In this document: one piece after another, positions 18,074 to 26,434 of the stretch | Layout: every line of letters starts with the position of its first letter | Numbering within the stretch: the first letter of the stretch is position 1 | NCBI RefSeq assembly: GCF_001005825.1 | Contig: NZ_LBHV01000007.1 | Location: 310,001-374,000 of the forward strand | Direction of reading: 5' to 3' | DNA length: 64,000 nucleotides | Origin: Rhizobium sp. LC145 | GTDB taxonomy: Bacteria > Pseudomonadota > Alphaproteobacteria > Rhizobiales > Rhizobiaceae | The notes under the pieces: generated by a model | What the model was told of the DNA's origin: nothing | Seen by the model: the letters and a program-made list of their open reading frames with translations, nothing else | The model's database searches: none | Position numbers and translations under genes: made by a program

Positions 18074-18472
18074 TTAATCCAAGAACTGATAGAGCCAATC
18101 GCGCAGGTCCTCCGGCAGCGCGATCGGCTCCCGGCTTTCAGGGTCGCAGGCGGTCCAGACGATCTCGGCTTCGGCGACCGCCGTGCCGTCCCGTTCCATG
18201 TGGACCAAGAAGCCCGCGGATTTCCCGCCGATCTTGCTCACCCCGACATGCGTTTCCACCAGATCGCCGAGCTTCAGGGGTTCGTGGAAGGTGCAGACGA
18301 CCTTGCTGACGGTGAATTGCGGATCGCTTCTGGCCGACCGGCGACGGCGCCAGAATTCCGTGACCGCCTCTTCCGCGCGGGCGACATAGGCAGCGCGGAA
18401 CATCTCGCCATGCATATCGACATCGCGATACGGGACCTGGAATTCATGAAGTTTAGAAGGTTCTTTGGCCAC
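18074..18472 (-). CDS. Acyl-CoA thioesterase of the 4-hydroxybenzoyl-CoA type
   Basis: A 132-residue single hot-dog domain. The catalytic region VPYRDVDMHGEMFRAAYVAR (residues about 13-32) has the Asp of the 4HBT/YbgC group but with the following HxG/N pattern, and a typical C-terminal ...AVAEAEIVWTACDPESREPIALP strand. It should hydrolyse an acyl-CoA; chain length and physiological substrate are unknown. It is divergent from the deacetylase-like gene and convergent with bioY. Confidence 0.82.
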   Translation of the reverse strand: MAKEPSKLHEFQVPYRDVDMHGEMFRAAYVARAEEAVTEFWRRRRSARSDPQFTVSKVVCTFHEPLKLGDLVETHVGVSKIGGKSAGFLVHMERDGTAVAEAEIVWTACDPESREPIALPEDLRDWLYQFLD

Positions 18473-18609
18473 GATGCACCCAAGCGGGACGCTTCTTCTC
18501 TTCCTCCTGATTCATTTCGGGCGAGCGGGCGCGGGAACAAGAGGTGCCGGCTTGAAAAATTGCCGCGTCTGCGCCATGTCCGGGGCATTCCTTCCAAGAG
18601 GTCGGCCGC

Positions 18610-19542
18610 ATGACCCCCCGCCTGTACGAGCATGACATCTTCCTGGAGCACCGCACGCCTTCCGGACACCCGGAACGGGCCGACCGGCTGCGCTCGCTGG
18701 CAATCGCCCTCCAGCACCCGAATTTCGAGAAGCTCGACCGCAAGCAGGCGCCGCAGGCGAGCGAAGACGGCGTGCTGCTTGCCCATCCGGAATCGCACCT
18801 GCGCGCCGTGATGCGGGAAATTCCCGAAGAGGACGAGATCAACCAGATCGAGGCGGATACCTATGTTGGGCCGAAGAGCCTGACAGCGGCGCTGACCGGG
18901 ATCGGCGCGGCCATGGCAGCCGTCGACGACGTGCTTTCCCGCAAGGTGGACAACGCCTTCGTCGCGGCACGCCCGCCCGGCCATCACGCCGAAAAAGAAA
19001 AGGCGATGGGCTTCTGCCTGTTCAACAATGCCGCGATCGCCGCCCGCCACGCCCAGAAGGCGCATGGTGTCGAGCGCGTGGCGATCGTCGATTGGGACGT
19101 GCATCACGGCAACGGCACGCAGGATATATTCTGGGACGACCCTTCCGTGCTTTTCTGCTCCACGCACCAGATGCCGCTCTACCCCTGGACCGGAGCGAAG
19201 GACGAGACGGGCAAGACCGGCAACATCGTCAACGCGCCCCTCTCGCCCGATACCGGCAGCGAATATTTCCGCGAGGCATTCAAATCGCGCGTCCTGCCGG
19301 CGCTGGAAAACTTCCGACCGGATTTCATCATCATTTCCGCCGGCTTCGATGCGCACCATCGCGATCCGCTGGCGCAGATCAATCTCGTCGGTGAGGACTT
19401 CGACTGGGCGACCGGCCGGTTGATGGAAATCGCCGGGAAATACGCGGGCGACCGGGTCGTCAGCCTCCTGGAAGGCGGCTATGATCTGGAAGGCCTCGCC
19501 GAATCGGCGGGCATGCACATCTGCAGACTGATGAAAGGATAA
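18610..19542 (+). CDS. Histone-deacetylase-family amidohydrolase
   Basis: A 310-residue arginase/deacetylase-fold enzyme. ARPPGHHAEKEKAMGFCLFN (residues about 119-138) holds the tandem catalytic histidines, VDWDVHHGNGTQ (about 161) the zinc ligands Asp and His, and ISAGFDAHHRDPL (about 242) the second zinc Asp; LEGGYDLEGL ends the site. Bacterial members deacetylate acetylpolyamines, acetoin-related or other small N-acetyl compounds; acetylated proteins are also possible, so the substrate is left open. xseB follows after three bases, suggesting cotranscription. Confidence 0.9.
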   Translation: MTPRLYEHDIFLEHRTPSGHPERADRLRSLAIALQHPNFEKLDRKQAPQASEDGVLLAHPESHLRAVMREIPEEDEINQIEADTYVGPKSLTAALTGIGAAMAAVDDVLSRKVDNAFVAARPPGHHAEKEKAMGFCLFNNAAIAARHAQKAHGVERVAIVDWDVHHGNGTQDIFWDDPSVLFCSTHQMPLYPWTGAKDETGKTGNIVNAPLSPDTGSEYFREAFKSRVLPALENFRPDFIIISAGFDAHHRDPLAQINLVGEDFDWATGRLMEIAGKYAGDRVVSLLEGGYDLEGLAESAGMHICRLMKG

Positions 19543-19545
19543 GGA

Positions 19546-19812
19546 ATGACCGAAAACGCCGAGAACTCCGGCGCCATTGGCGATGTGAGCGGCTATTCCT
19601 TCGAAAAGGCCGTGGCGGAGTTGGAAAGCATCGTCGCGCGGCTGGAGCGCGGCGACGTGGCGCTCGACGAATCCATCGCCATTTATGAGCGCGGAGAAGC
19701 GCTGAAGAAGCATTGCGAGAAGCTTCTCGCAGCCGCCGAGAACCGTATCGAGAAGATACGCCTGGACCGCGCCGGCAAGCCGCAGGGCGTCGAACCGCTG
19801 GACGGCGAGTAG
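19546..19812 (+). CDS. xseB: Exodeoxyribonuclease VII small subunit
   Basis: An 88-residue two-helix protein with the XseB pattern [39 protein letters not shown]...C (split over residues about 17-55), which packs in several copies on the XseA exonuclease arm to degrade single-stranded DNA. The start follows AAGG with only three bases after the preceding stop. xseA is not in the window. Confidence 0.94.
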   Translation: MTENAENSGAIGDVSGYSFEKAVAELESIVARLERGDVALDESIAIYERGEALKKHCEKLLAAAENRIEKIRLDRAGKPQGVEPLDGE

Positions 19813-19826
19813 GCCCGGAGACGACC

Positions 19827-20348
19827 ATGGTGCTGGGCCTCAAGCACAACGCCAACCTGCTGGTCGATTATGATCCCGATTGGCCGACCGAATTCAGTGT
19901 GGAGCGGGAACGGATTGCACTTGCGCTTGGAGCGTTCGCAAAAGGCATCGAGCACTACGGTTCGACATCGGTGCCGGGAATGCGTGCAAAACCCATCCTG
20001 GACATTATCGTCGGCCTTGAACCGTTAAAAGACTGGCAAGCCTGCCACGATCCTCTGCTTGCGCTCGGTTACGACTATGCTGCCCATGCCGGTGTGCCGG
20101 GACACTATATCTTCGGCCGTGGCCGGGACAAAACCGAGCGGACCCATCTCGTGCATCTCGTGGAGTTCAAAGGATATTCGTGGGTCTCCAACCTTGCCCT
20201 TCGGGACGCGCTACGGCGCGATCCGCAACTACGTCGGGACTATACTTCCATAAAGGAAAAAGCGGTTTCTGACGCACCGGATAATCGGGCTCGTTATAAC
20301 GAACTAAAAAGCGGCTTCATCGATCGTGTCAAGGCGACCCTGCTCTAG
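19827..20348 (+). CDS. GrpB family protein (nucleotidyltransferase-like)
   Basis: A 173-residue protein of the GrpB/UPF0157 family. It has DYDPDWPTEFSVERERI near residue 13, the nucleotidyltransferase-fold motif IEHYGSTSVPGMRAKPILDIIV (GSTSVPG with the paired acidic LDI, about residues 41-62) and the family's H-L-V-E-F and F(R)DAL patterns. A role in CoA metabolism has been suggested for the group, but function is not settled. GGAG lies seven bases before the ATG. It is slightly AT-richer than its neighbours. Confidence 0.85.
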   Translation: MVLGLKHNANLLVDYDPDWPTEFSVERERIALALGAFAKGIEHYGSTSVPGMRAKPILDIIVGLEPLKDWQACHDPLLALGYDYAAHAGVPGHYIFGRGRDKTERTHLVHLVEFKGYSWVSNLALRDALRRDPQLRRDYTSIKEKAVSDAPDNRARYNELKSGFIDRVKATLL

Positions 20349-20461
20349 GTCGTGGTGAACCAAAGTCTTACGACCTTCGCCACGATGAGGCCACAAAGCG
20401 GTTGACGCACCGTGGCCGCCTCCCCATGATAGCCGCCATAGGTTGCTTGGGAGGAACAATC

Positions 20462-21421
20462 GTGAAATTCAATAAAATCAATGTCATGTTCGCGGGCGCG
20501 CTGGCCGTTTCGACGGCGTTTTCAGCCGTCGGCGCGAAGGCGGCGGAATTCATCAACGTGCTGACCGGCGGCACATCCGGCGTCTATTACCCGCTCGGCG
20601 TAGCGCTTTCGGAAATCTACGGCCAGGGTATCGAGGGCGCACGCACGCAGGTGCAGGCGACCAAGGCATCCGTCGAGAACCTGAACCTGCTGCAGGCCGG
20701 CCGCGGCGAGATCGGTTTTTCGCTGGGCGATTCCGTGCAGGAGGCCTGGAACGGCAACAAGGAAGCAGGCTTTCCAGGCAAGCTGGACAAGCTGCGCGGC
20801 CTCGCGGCCATCTATCCGAACTATATCCAGGTCGTCGCCAGCCGGGATTCGGGCGTGAAGACGCTTGCCGACCTCAAGGGCAAGAGCCTGTCGGTCGGCG
20901 CACCCGCTTCCGGCACTGAGCTCAACGCGCGGGCGATCTTCGAAGCCGCCGGCATGTCCTACAGCGATCTCGGCAAGACCGAGTATCTGCCGTTCGCCGA
21001 ATCGGTCGAGCTCATCAAGAACCGCCAGCTCGACGCCACCCTGCAATCGGCCGGTCTCGGCGTCGCCTCGATCCGCGACCTCGCCACCTCCATGCCGATC
21101 AATGTGGTGGCCATCCCGGCGGCCGAGGTCGCCAAGATCGGCGCGCCTTACATGTCCGTCACCATTCCGGCCGGCACCTATGAAGGCCAGGCGGAGGATG
21201 TGGAAACCGCTGCCGTCGGCAACTTCCTCATCACCCACGAGGGCGTTCCCGAAGAGACTGTCTACCAGATGACCAAGCTTCTCTTCGAAAACCTGCCGAA
21301 GCTGACGGCCGCGCATGCCGCCGCCAAGGCGATCGATCCGAAAAAGGCACTCGAAGGCATGCCGGTGCCGCTGCATCCGGGTGCGGAGCGTTATTACAAG
21401 GAAGCCGGCTTGCTGAAGTAA
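20462..21421 (+). CDS. TAXI-family TRAP transporter solute-binding protein
   Basis: A 319-residue periplasmic binding protein. The signal peptide (VKFNKINVMFAGALAVSTAFSAVGAKA) is followed by FINVLTGGTSGVYYPLGVAL, the TAXI-family N-terminal motif, and by LQAGRGEIGFSLGDSVQEAW, DLKGKSLSVGAPASGTELNAR and VAIPAAEVAKIG family blocks. TAXI proteins bind small carboxylates such as glutamate or C4-dicarboxylate-like compounds; the ligand here is unknown. GTG at 20462 has a strong GGGAGGAA upstream. It pairs with the fused permease downstream across a repeat-containing gap. Confidence 0.92.
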   Translation: MKFNKINVMFAGALAVSTAFSAVGAKAAEFINVLTGGTSGVYYPLGVALSEIYGQGIEGARTQVQATKASVENLNLLQAGRGEIGFSLGDSVQEAWNGNKEAGFPGKLDKLRGLAAIYPNYIQVVASRDSGVKTLADLKGKSLSVGAPASGTELNARAIFEAAGMSYSDLGKTEYLPFAESVELIKNRQLDATLQSAGLGVASIRDLATSMPINVVAIPAAEVAKIGAPYMSVTIPAGTYEGQAEDVETAAVGNFLITHEGVPEETVYQMTKLLFENLPKLTAAHAAAKAIDPKKALEGMPVPLHPGAERYYKEAGLLK

Positions 21422-21447
21422 GGGCTGGAGTCCCGCACGCTGCAAGT

Positions 21448-21580
21448 CCCCTCCCCAACCCCTCCCCACAAGGGGGAGGGGCTTACCCTGCCAAGACGCC
21501 GCGTATGAAGCAGAACTTTGCCGCGGGTTTTCTCCCCCCTTGTGGGGGAGATGGCCGGCAGGCCAGAGGGGGCTCACTAT
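21448..21580. repeat. Rhizobial palindromic element within the TRAP operon
   Basis: Two short GC-rich hairpins lie in inverted orientation. The first has stem CCCCTCCCC (21459-21467) with GGGGAGGGG (21473-21481); the second has CTCCCCC (21532-21538) with GGGGGAG (21544-21550). Their cores (CCCCACAAGGGGG type) are reverse complements of each other, and the right end carries the GGCCGGCAGGCCAGAGGGGG tail common to interspersed elements in Rhizobiales. It fills most of the 186-base gap between binding protein and permease and may form stable mRNA hairpins. Confidence 0.75.
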
Positions 21581-21607
21581 AAACCAGAGAGCATATTGAG
21601 AGTCCGA

Positions 21608-23716
21608 ATGTCCGCGACCGCGATGCAGAGCCCAAACGCCCCCCATTCCGCCGAGGAAGCCATAGAAGGCCTGCCGGCAGGCTTCGGGGAAGGCTTGACC
21701 GGCCGTATCGCCTTCTGGATCGCCTTCGTCTTCACCGCATTCCAGATCTGGACCGCGGCCTACGGCACGCTGCCGAGCCAGGTGGTGCGCGCCATGCATG
21801 TGGGCTTCCTGCTTTTGCTCGGCTTTGCGCTGTTCGGCAATCTGGTGGCGAAGACCCCGGCCGGAAAGGCCTGGTTCTGGGGGCTCGGCATCATCGGCTT
21901 CCTGACCGGCATCTACAACTGGGTGTTCTACGTCGACCTCATCCAGCGCAGCGGCTTTCATACGACGCTGGACCTGGTCGTCGCCACGGCGATGATCGCT
22001 CTCGTCTTCGAGGGCGCGCGGCGGCTGATGGGCCTGCCGCTGACGATCATCGCGGCGATCTTCCTCGCATACTGCTTCTTCGGGCAGTATGCGCCCGGCC
22101 CCTTCGTGCATCGCGGTTATGATTTCGAACTCATCATCGAGCATTTCGGCTTCGGCACCGAGGGCATCTACGGTACGCCGATCTATGTTTCGGCCGCCTA
22201 CATCTTCATCTTCGTCGTCTTCGCCGCCTTCCTCGAGCGGGCAGGCATGCTCGGCCTCTTCAACGATTTCGCGCTCGGGCTCGTCGGCACATGGCGCGGC
22301 GGCCCGGCGCAGGTCTGCGTCATGTCCTCGGCGCTGATGGGCACGATCTCCGGGTCGGGCGTCGCCAATGTCGTCGCATCCGGCCAGTTCACCATTCCGC
22401 TGATGAAGCGCTTCGGCTTCCGTTCGGCCTTTGCCGGCGGGGTCGAGGCCACCTCCTCCATGGGCGGGCAGATCATGCCGCCGGTCATGGGCGCCGTCGC
22501 CTTCATCATGGCCGAGACGCTGAACGTTCCCTATGCGGAAATCGTCAAGGCGGCGCTCATTCCGGCGATCCTCTATTTCGGCGTCTGCTTCTGGATGGTG
22601 TTCCTGGAAGCCGGCAAGGCGGGGCTCAAGGGCATGAACAAGGCGGACCTGCCGAATCCCTGGGCTGCAGTCAGGGAGCACTGGCCGCTTATCCTGCCGC
22701 TCGCCGCCCTCGTCTACCTGCTGTTTGCCGGATACACGCCGATCTTCGCCGGCACGATGGGGCTGGCGCTCGTCGTCGTCCTCATTCTCGGCATGCCGCT
22801 CGCGGCCTCGATCGGCCCGCTCGCCTTCCGCCTCGTCTTCTGGCTGGCGCTGGGGCTGGCGGCGGCCTCCTTCCTCAAATACGGCGTCAATTTCCTCGTC
22901 ATCGTCATCGCGGGGCTGATCGCCGGCTGCCTCTTCATCAAGGGTGGCAAGGAAACGCTCGCCATCTGCCGCGACGCGATGGCGGAAGGCGCCAAGAATG
23001 CGCTGCCTGTCGGGATCGCCTGCGCCATCGTCGGCATCGTCATCGGCACGCTGACGCTGACCGGCATCGCCTCCACCTTCGTCGGCGCGATCATCCGGGT
23101 CGGAGAGCACAACCTCTTCCTCTCCCTGGTGCTGACGATGATCACCTGCCTCATCCTCGGCATGGGCATACCGACGATCCCGAACTACATCATCACCTCC
23201 TCGCTTGCCGGCCCGGCGCTGCTCGAACTCGGCGTGCCGCTGATCGTCAGCCACATGTTCGTCTTCTATTTCGGCATCCTGGCGGACCTGACGCCACCGG
23301 TGGCGCTTGCCTGCTTCGCCGCCGCACCTATGGCCAAGACCTCGGGGTTGAAGATATCGATCGACGCGACCAAACTTGCGACCGCAGGCTTCGTCGTGCC
23401 CTTCATGGCCGTCTACACGCCGGCGCTGATGCTGCAGGATCCAGGCCCGATCGCCGCTGCCTGGGGCTATCCGGTGGAAGTCGCCTATGTCTTCCTCAAG
23501 GCCTGCTTCGGCATCGCGCTCTGGGGTGCCGCCGTCGTCGGCTTCCTCTTCGCGCGCATGGCCATATGGGAACGGGCGATCGCCTTCATCGCCGGCGCGA
23601 GCCTGGTTCTCGCCCTTCCGTGGACGGACGAGCTGGGCTGGGCGCTCGGCATAGCGGTGGTCGCCCTGCACTGGTGGCGCAGCCGCGGGGTGCCCTCCCC
23701 CACCGCCGCGCCATGA
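21608..23716 (+). CDS. TRAP transporter fused permease (DctQ-DctM type, TAXI-associated)
   Basis: A 702-residue polytopic inner-membrane protein in which the small (DctQ-like) and large (DctM-like) TRAP subunits are fused, as usual for TAXI systems. The large-subunit signatures MGTISGSGVANVVASGQFTI (about residue 245), VEATSSMGGQIMPPVMGAVA (about 279) and LILGMGIPTIPNYIITSSLAGPAL (about 519) are intact. It should import a carboxylate with sodium or proton coupling, guided by the upstream binding protein. ATG 21608 is the first start after the repeat element; about 18 hydrophobic segments are visible. Confidence 0.93.
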   Translation: MSATAMQSPNAPHSAEEAIEGLPAGFGEGLTGRIAFWIAFVFTAFQIWTAAYGTLPSQVVRAMHVGFLLLLGFALFGNLVAKTPAGKAWFWGLGIIGFLTGIYNWVFYVDLIQRSGFHTTLDLVVATAMIALVFEGARRLMGLPLTIIAAIFLAYCFFGQYAPGPFVHRGYDFELIIEHFGFGTEGIYGTPIYVSAAYIFIFVVFAAFLERAGMLGLFNDFALGLVGTWRGGPAQVCVMSSALMGTISGSGVANVVASGQFTIPLMKRFGFRSAFAGGVEATSSMGGQIMPPVMGAVAFIMAETLNVPYAEIVKAALIPAILYFGVCFWMVFLEAGKAGLKGMNKADLPNPWAAVREHWPLILPLAALVYLLFAGYTPIFAGTMGLALVVVLILGMPLAASIGPLAFRLVFWLALGLAAASFLKYGVNFLVIVIAGLIAGCLFIKGGKETLAICRDAMAEGAKNALPVGIACAIVGIVIGTLTLTGIASTFVGAIIRVGEHNLFLSLVLTMITCLILGMGIPTIPNYIITSSLAGPALLELGVPLIVSHMFVFYFGILADLTPPVALACFAAAPMAKTSGLKISIDATKLATAGFVVPFMAVYTPALMLQDPGPIAAAWGYPVEVAYVFLKACFGIALWGAAVVGFLFARMAIWERAIAFIAGASLVLALPWTDELGWALGIAVVALHWWRSRGVPSPTAAP

Positions 23717-24072
23717 GCCTCTGCATCCTGGCGGCGGGAAAGGTGACGTCACTCGCCGTCTCCCTCTTCACGCTCTCCTGGACCCATTCGGTACAGAAGA
23801 CCGAGTGGCGGGAAAGCTGGGAGGCGACGCCCGCCGGCCTGGAATTGCGGCAGGCTTCCATTAAGGGGTCCGGCGCCGGCATGGAACCTGGGACGGATGC
23901 CATATTGCGGGACGGCTGGTGGATATGGAAGCCGAAGCTGCCGCCGCAGCCGCGCCTAGCGCTTGCGGCCTCCGGCGCGATTGTAGGCGGCTGGCGGCTC
24001 TGTCACGAGGGCGGCTGCATGGAGCTCGGGACGACGGCCGGAGAGGAAATAATTCTGAACTCCTGCCCGTAA
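23713..24072 (+). CDS. DUF1850 domain-containing protein, TRAP-associated
   Basis: A 119-residue protein overlapping the permease stop by four bases (ATGA). It has an N-terminal hydrophobic stretch (LCILAAGKVTSLAVSLFTL) and the DUF1850 pattern F-T-L-S-W-T-H-S-V-Q-K-T-E-W-R-E-S-W near residue 18, then G-A-G-M-E-P-G. DUF1850 genes are regularly found beside TAXI-TRAP permeases, so it is probably an accessory part of this transporter; no activity is known. 24073-24204 downstream shows no element. Confidence 0.8.
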   Translation: MSLCILAAGKVTSLAVSLFTLSWTHSVQKTEWRESWEATPAGLELRQASIKGSGAGMEPGTDAILRDGWWIWKPKLPPQPRLALAASGAIVGGWRLCHEGGCMELGTTAGEEIILNSCP

Positions 24073-24204
24073 TTAGGCGGTGAGCCAGAAAAAAGCAGTA
24101 TCCCTCCATTTAACCCTTCCGCTTCAATCTATTTTTACCTGAAAAACCTACAAAGCCCTCGGAATTACTGCGGGACTTCAACGAACACCGACAAATAGAG
24201 GCGG

Positions 24205-25320
24205 ATGATGGGCAGGATACGCCCGCTTACAGCCGGCGACGTGCCTGCGATCGCTGCGCTTTTCCATAGGGTCTTCCGCCACTCCGATCGCCAGCCGCCC
24301 GCGGGGCTCGTCGAGTATCTCCGGCACCTTTATCTTGAGGCCGCGGCCTGCGCGGAAGATATACCTTCGCTGGTCCACGAGGGCGATGACGGCGGAATCT
24401 CCGGCTTCATCGGGCGGCATGTCCTGCCGATGCGGCTTGGAGACCGACCGCTCCGGGCAGCGCTTCTCAGCACCATCATGGCCGACGAGCGCGCCGGAGA
24501 CCCGCTAGCGGCTGCGAAAATCCTCAAGGCCGCCCTCAACGGACCGCAGGATTTCTCATTCAGCGAAACCGCAAGCGAAGTTTCCTTGCGCATGTGGAAA
24601 CATGCAGGAGCCGTGGCATTGCCCGGCCACAGCATGGAATGGTTCCGGATCATACGGCCGGCGACGAGCGCGGTCGAAGCATCCGCCAGGCGCTATCCGG
24701 TCCTGCGCGCGCTAAGCCCCGTCTCCTCCCGCGTGGACGACGTCTTCCGGCGGCGCATCGTGGCCGAGCGACCCCGCTGGCTCGGGCTGCCCAAGGCACA
24801 ATCCGGCAGAGCCGGGCTTTCGGTCCGCGAAATCGATGCGACAGAGTTCGCCGGGCTTTTCCGTCTGATGACGGAGCGCTTTCCGTTGCGCCCGGACTGG
24901 TCCGCCGAAGCGCTCGATACGACGCTTCGCGAAGCGATGGAAAAGCCGCTCTTCGGCAGGCCCGTGCTTGCCGCAGCCATCGACCGGGGCGGCCAGGCCA
25001 TCGGCGGGTTCTTCTATCATCTCGGCCCGCATGGCACGGCACGGGCGACCCAATTGCTTGCGGCTCCCGGCAAGGAGGAGGCCGTGCTCGATGCGCTCAT
25101 CACGCATGCGGCGGAAGCGGGCGCGAGCGCGGTGCGCGGCCGCACGCAGCCTTTCCTCATGGGGGCGATGCTCGGCCGGCGCATCGGCTTTCTCAACAGC
25201 GCCTCCACCGTTCTCCATTGCCGCGATCCCGAGATCACAGCCGCGATCCACAAAGGGGATGCTTTCCTCAACGGACTTGCCGGGGAGCAATGGAGTCGGC
25301 TGATCGGCGATTTCGGCTGA
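24205..25320 (+). CDS. GNAT-like acetyltransferase family protein
   Basis: A 371-residue protein. The first ~130 residues resemble a GNAT domain: IRPLTAGDVPAIAALFHRVFR opens it, and GGISGFIGRHVLPMRLGDRPLRAALLSTIMADE matches the beta4 strand and CoA-binding region. The C-terminal two thirds have a second, more degenerate acyltransferase-like pattern (FRLMTERFPL...AIGGFFYHLGPHG). Similar uncharacterised proteins occur in Rhizobiales. Substrate unknown; acetyltransferase activity itself is inference. Confidence 0.55.
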   Translation: MMGRIRPLTAGDVPAIAALFHRVFRHSDRQPPAGLVEYLRHLYLEAAACAEDIPSLVHEGDDGGISGFIGRHVLPMRLGDRPLRAALLSTIMADERAGDPLAAAKILKAALNGPQDFSFSETASEVSLRMWKHAGAVALPGHSMEWFRIIRPATSAVEASARRYPVLRALSPVSSRVDDVFRRRIVAERPRWLGLPKAQSGRAGLSVREIDATEFAGLFRLMTERFPLRPDWSAEALDTTLREAMEKPLFGRPVLAAAIDRGGQAIGGFFYHLGPHGTARATQLLAAPGKEEAVLDALITHAAEAGASAVRGRTQPFLMGAMLGRRIGFLNSASTVLHCRDPEITAAIHKGDAFLNGLAGEQWSRLIGDFG

Positions 25321-25416
25321 ACATCCCGGAATTGCTATACAGTGTGTCTCCATGGGCTTCGGTTGTCCGCCCGTCCGGTCTTCGATAGAGTCCATCCTCG
25401 AAACGGAGACCCGCCC

Positions 25417-26340
25417 ATGTCCTTCTTTCCCGGAAAGGACCCAGTCGCAGGCGATGCCTTTTCCTGCGATGGGATCGAGAACCTGATCATCCCGCGCACC
25501 AGCGATATCGGCGGATTTTCCGTACGCCGCGCGCTGCCGACCCGGCAACGCCGGCTGGTAGGCCCCTTCATCTTCTTCGACCGCATGGGCCCCGCCCTTC
25601 TGCGGGCAGGAGAGGCTCTCGACGTGAAGCCGCATCCGCATATCGGGCTTTCGACCGTCACCTACCTATTCGACGGCGAGATCAAGCATCGCGACAGCCT
25701 CGGCACCGAGCTTGTCATCAAGCCCGGCGATATCAACCTGATGACGGCCGGGCGCGGCATCGTGCATTCCGAAAGAACGCCGGAAAACCTGCGCGGCAAG
25801 CCCATGTCCGTCTCCGGCCTGCAGACCTGGCTGGCCCTGCCGGACGACAAGGAGGAAATCGACCCCGCCTTCGGCCACACCGACCGGCAGGCCATGCCGC
25901 TGATCGATGCCGACGGCGCGAAGGGGCGCGTGGTGATCGGCAGTTTCGAGGGGCTTGCCTCGCCCGTCACCACCTTCACCGACACGCTCTATGTCGATCT
26001 CAGCCTCGAAGCGGGCAAGCGTTTCCCCTTTTCGGCAGCGCATGAAGAAAGGGCAATCTACATCCTTTCCGGCGAGCTCGTGGTTGCCGGCGACCGTTTT
26101 TCGGCCGACCAGCTTCTCGTCTTCCGGCCCGGTGACAATATCACGCTGGAAGCGGGACCCGGCGGCTGTCACCTGATGCTGTTCGGCGGCGCGGCGCTTA
26201 ATTCGAAACGTTACATCTGGTGGAACTTCGTTTCCTCCTCCAAGGAGCGGATCGAAAAGGCCAAGGAAGAGTGGCGCACAGGGCGTTTCGATATCGTTCC
26301 GGGGGACGAGGAAGAGTTTGTCCCTTTGCCCGGAGCCTGA
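25417..26340 (+). CDS. Pirin family protein
   Basis: A 307-residue bicupin. The metal-binding residues of pirins are present: HPHIGLSTVTYLFDGEIKHRDSLG (two histidines, residues about 71-94) and GRGIVHSERTPE (histidine and glutamate, about 115-126). The C-terminal cupin carries LYVDLSLEAGKRFPF and LLVFRPGDNITLEAG. Some bacterial pirins are quercetinases or bind metabolic enzymes; no specific role can be assigned. The ATG at 25417 is preferred over a 25-residue-longer frame because the family begins near it and ACGGAGA precedes it. Confidence 0.9.
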   Translation: MSFFPGKDPVAGDAFSCDGIENLIIPRTSDIGGFSVRRALPTRQRRLVGPFIFFDRMGPALLRAGEALDVKPHPHIGLSTVTYLFDGEIKHRDSLGTELVIKPGDINLMTAGRGIVHSERTPENLRGKPMSVSGLQTWLALPDDKEEIDPAFGHTDRQAMPLIDADGAKGRVVIGSFEGLASPVTTFTDTLYVDLSLEAGKRFPFSAAHEERAIYILSGELVVAGDRFSADQLLVFRPGDNITLEAGPGGCHLMLFGGAALNSKRYIWWNFVSSSKERIEKAKEEWRTGRFDIVPGDEEEFVPLPGA

Positions 26341-26434
26341 AATCCGATAAGGCAGGTTACTTGAAAAAGCCCACTTCCTCCTCATCTTGGTGAGGACGCA
26401 CTGCACCGGACATAAGCAGAAAAGACAAGATTCC

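Noticed and set aside
20522..23752. Antisense open frame of 1076 codons opposite the TRAP permease
   Set aside because: It mirrors the GC-rich codons of the transporter genes, has low-complexity Arg/Asp/Glu/Gly-rich translation and no start signal.
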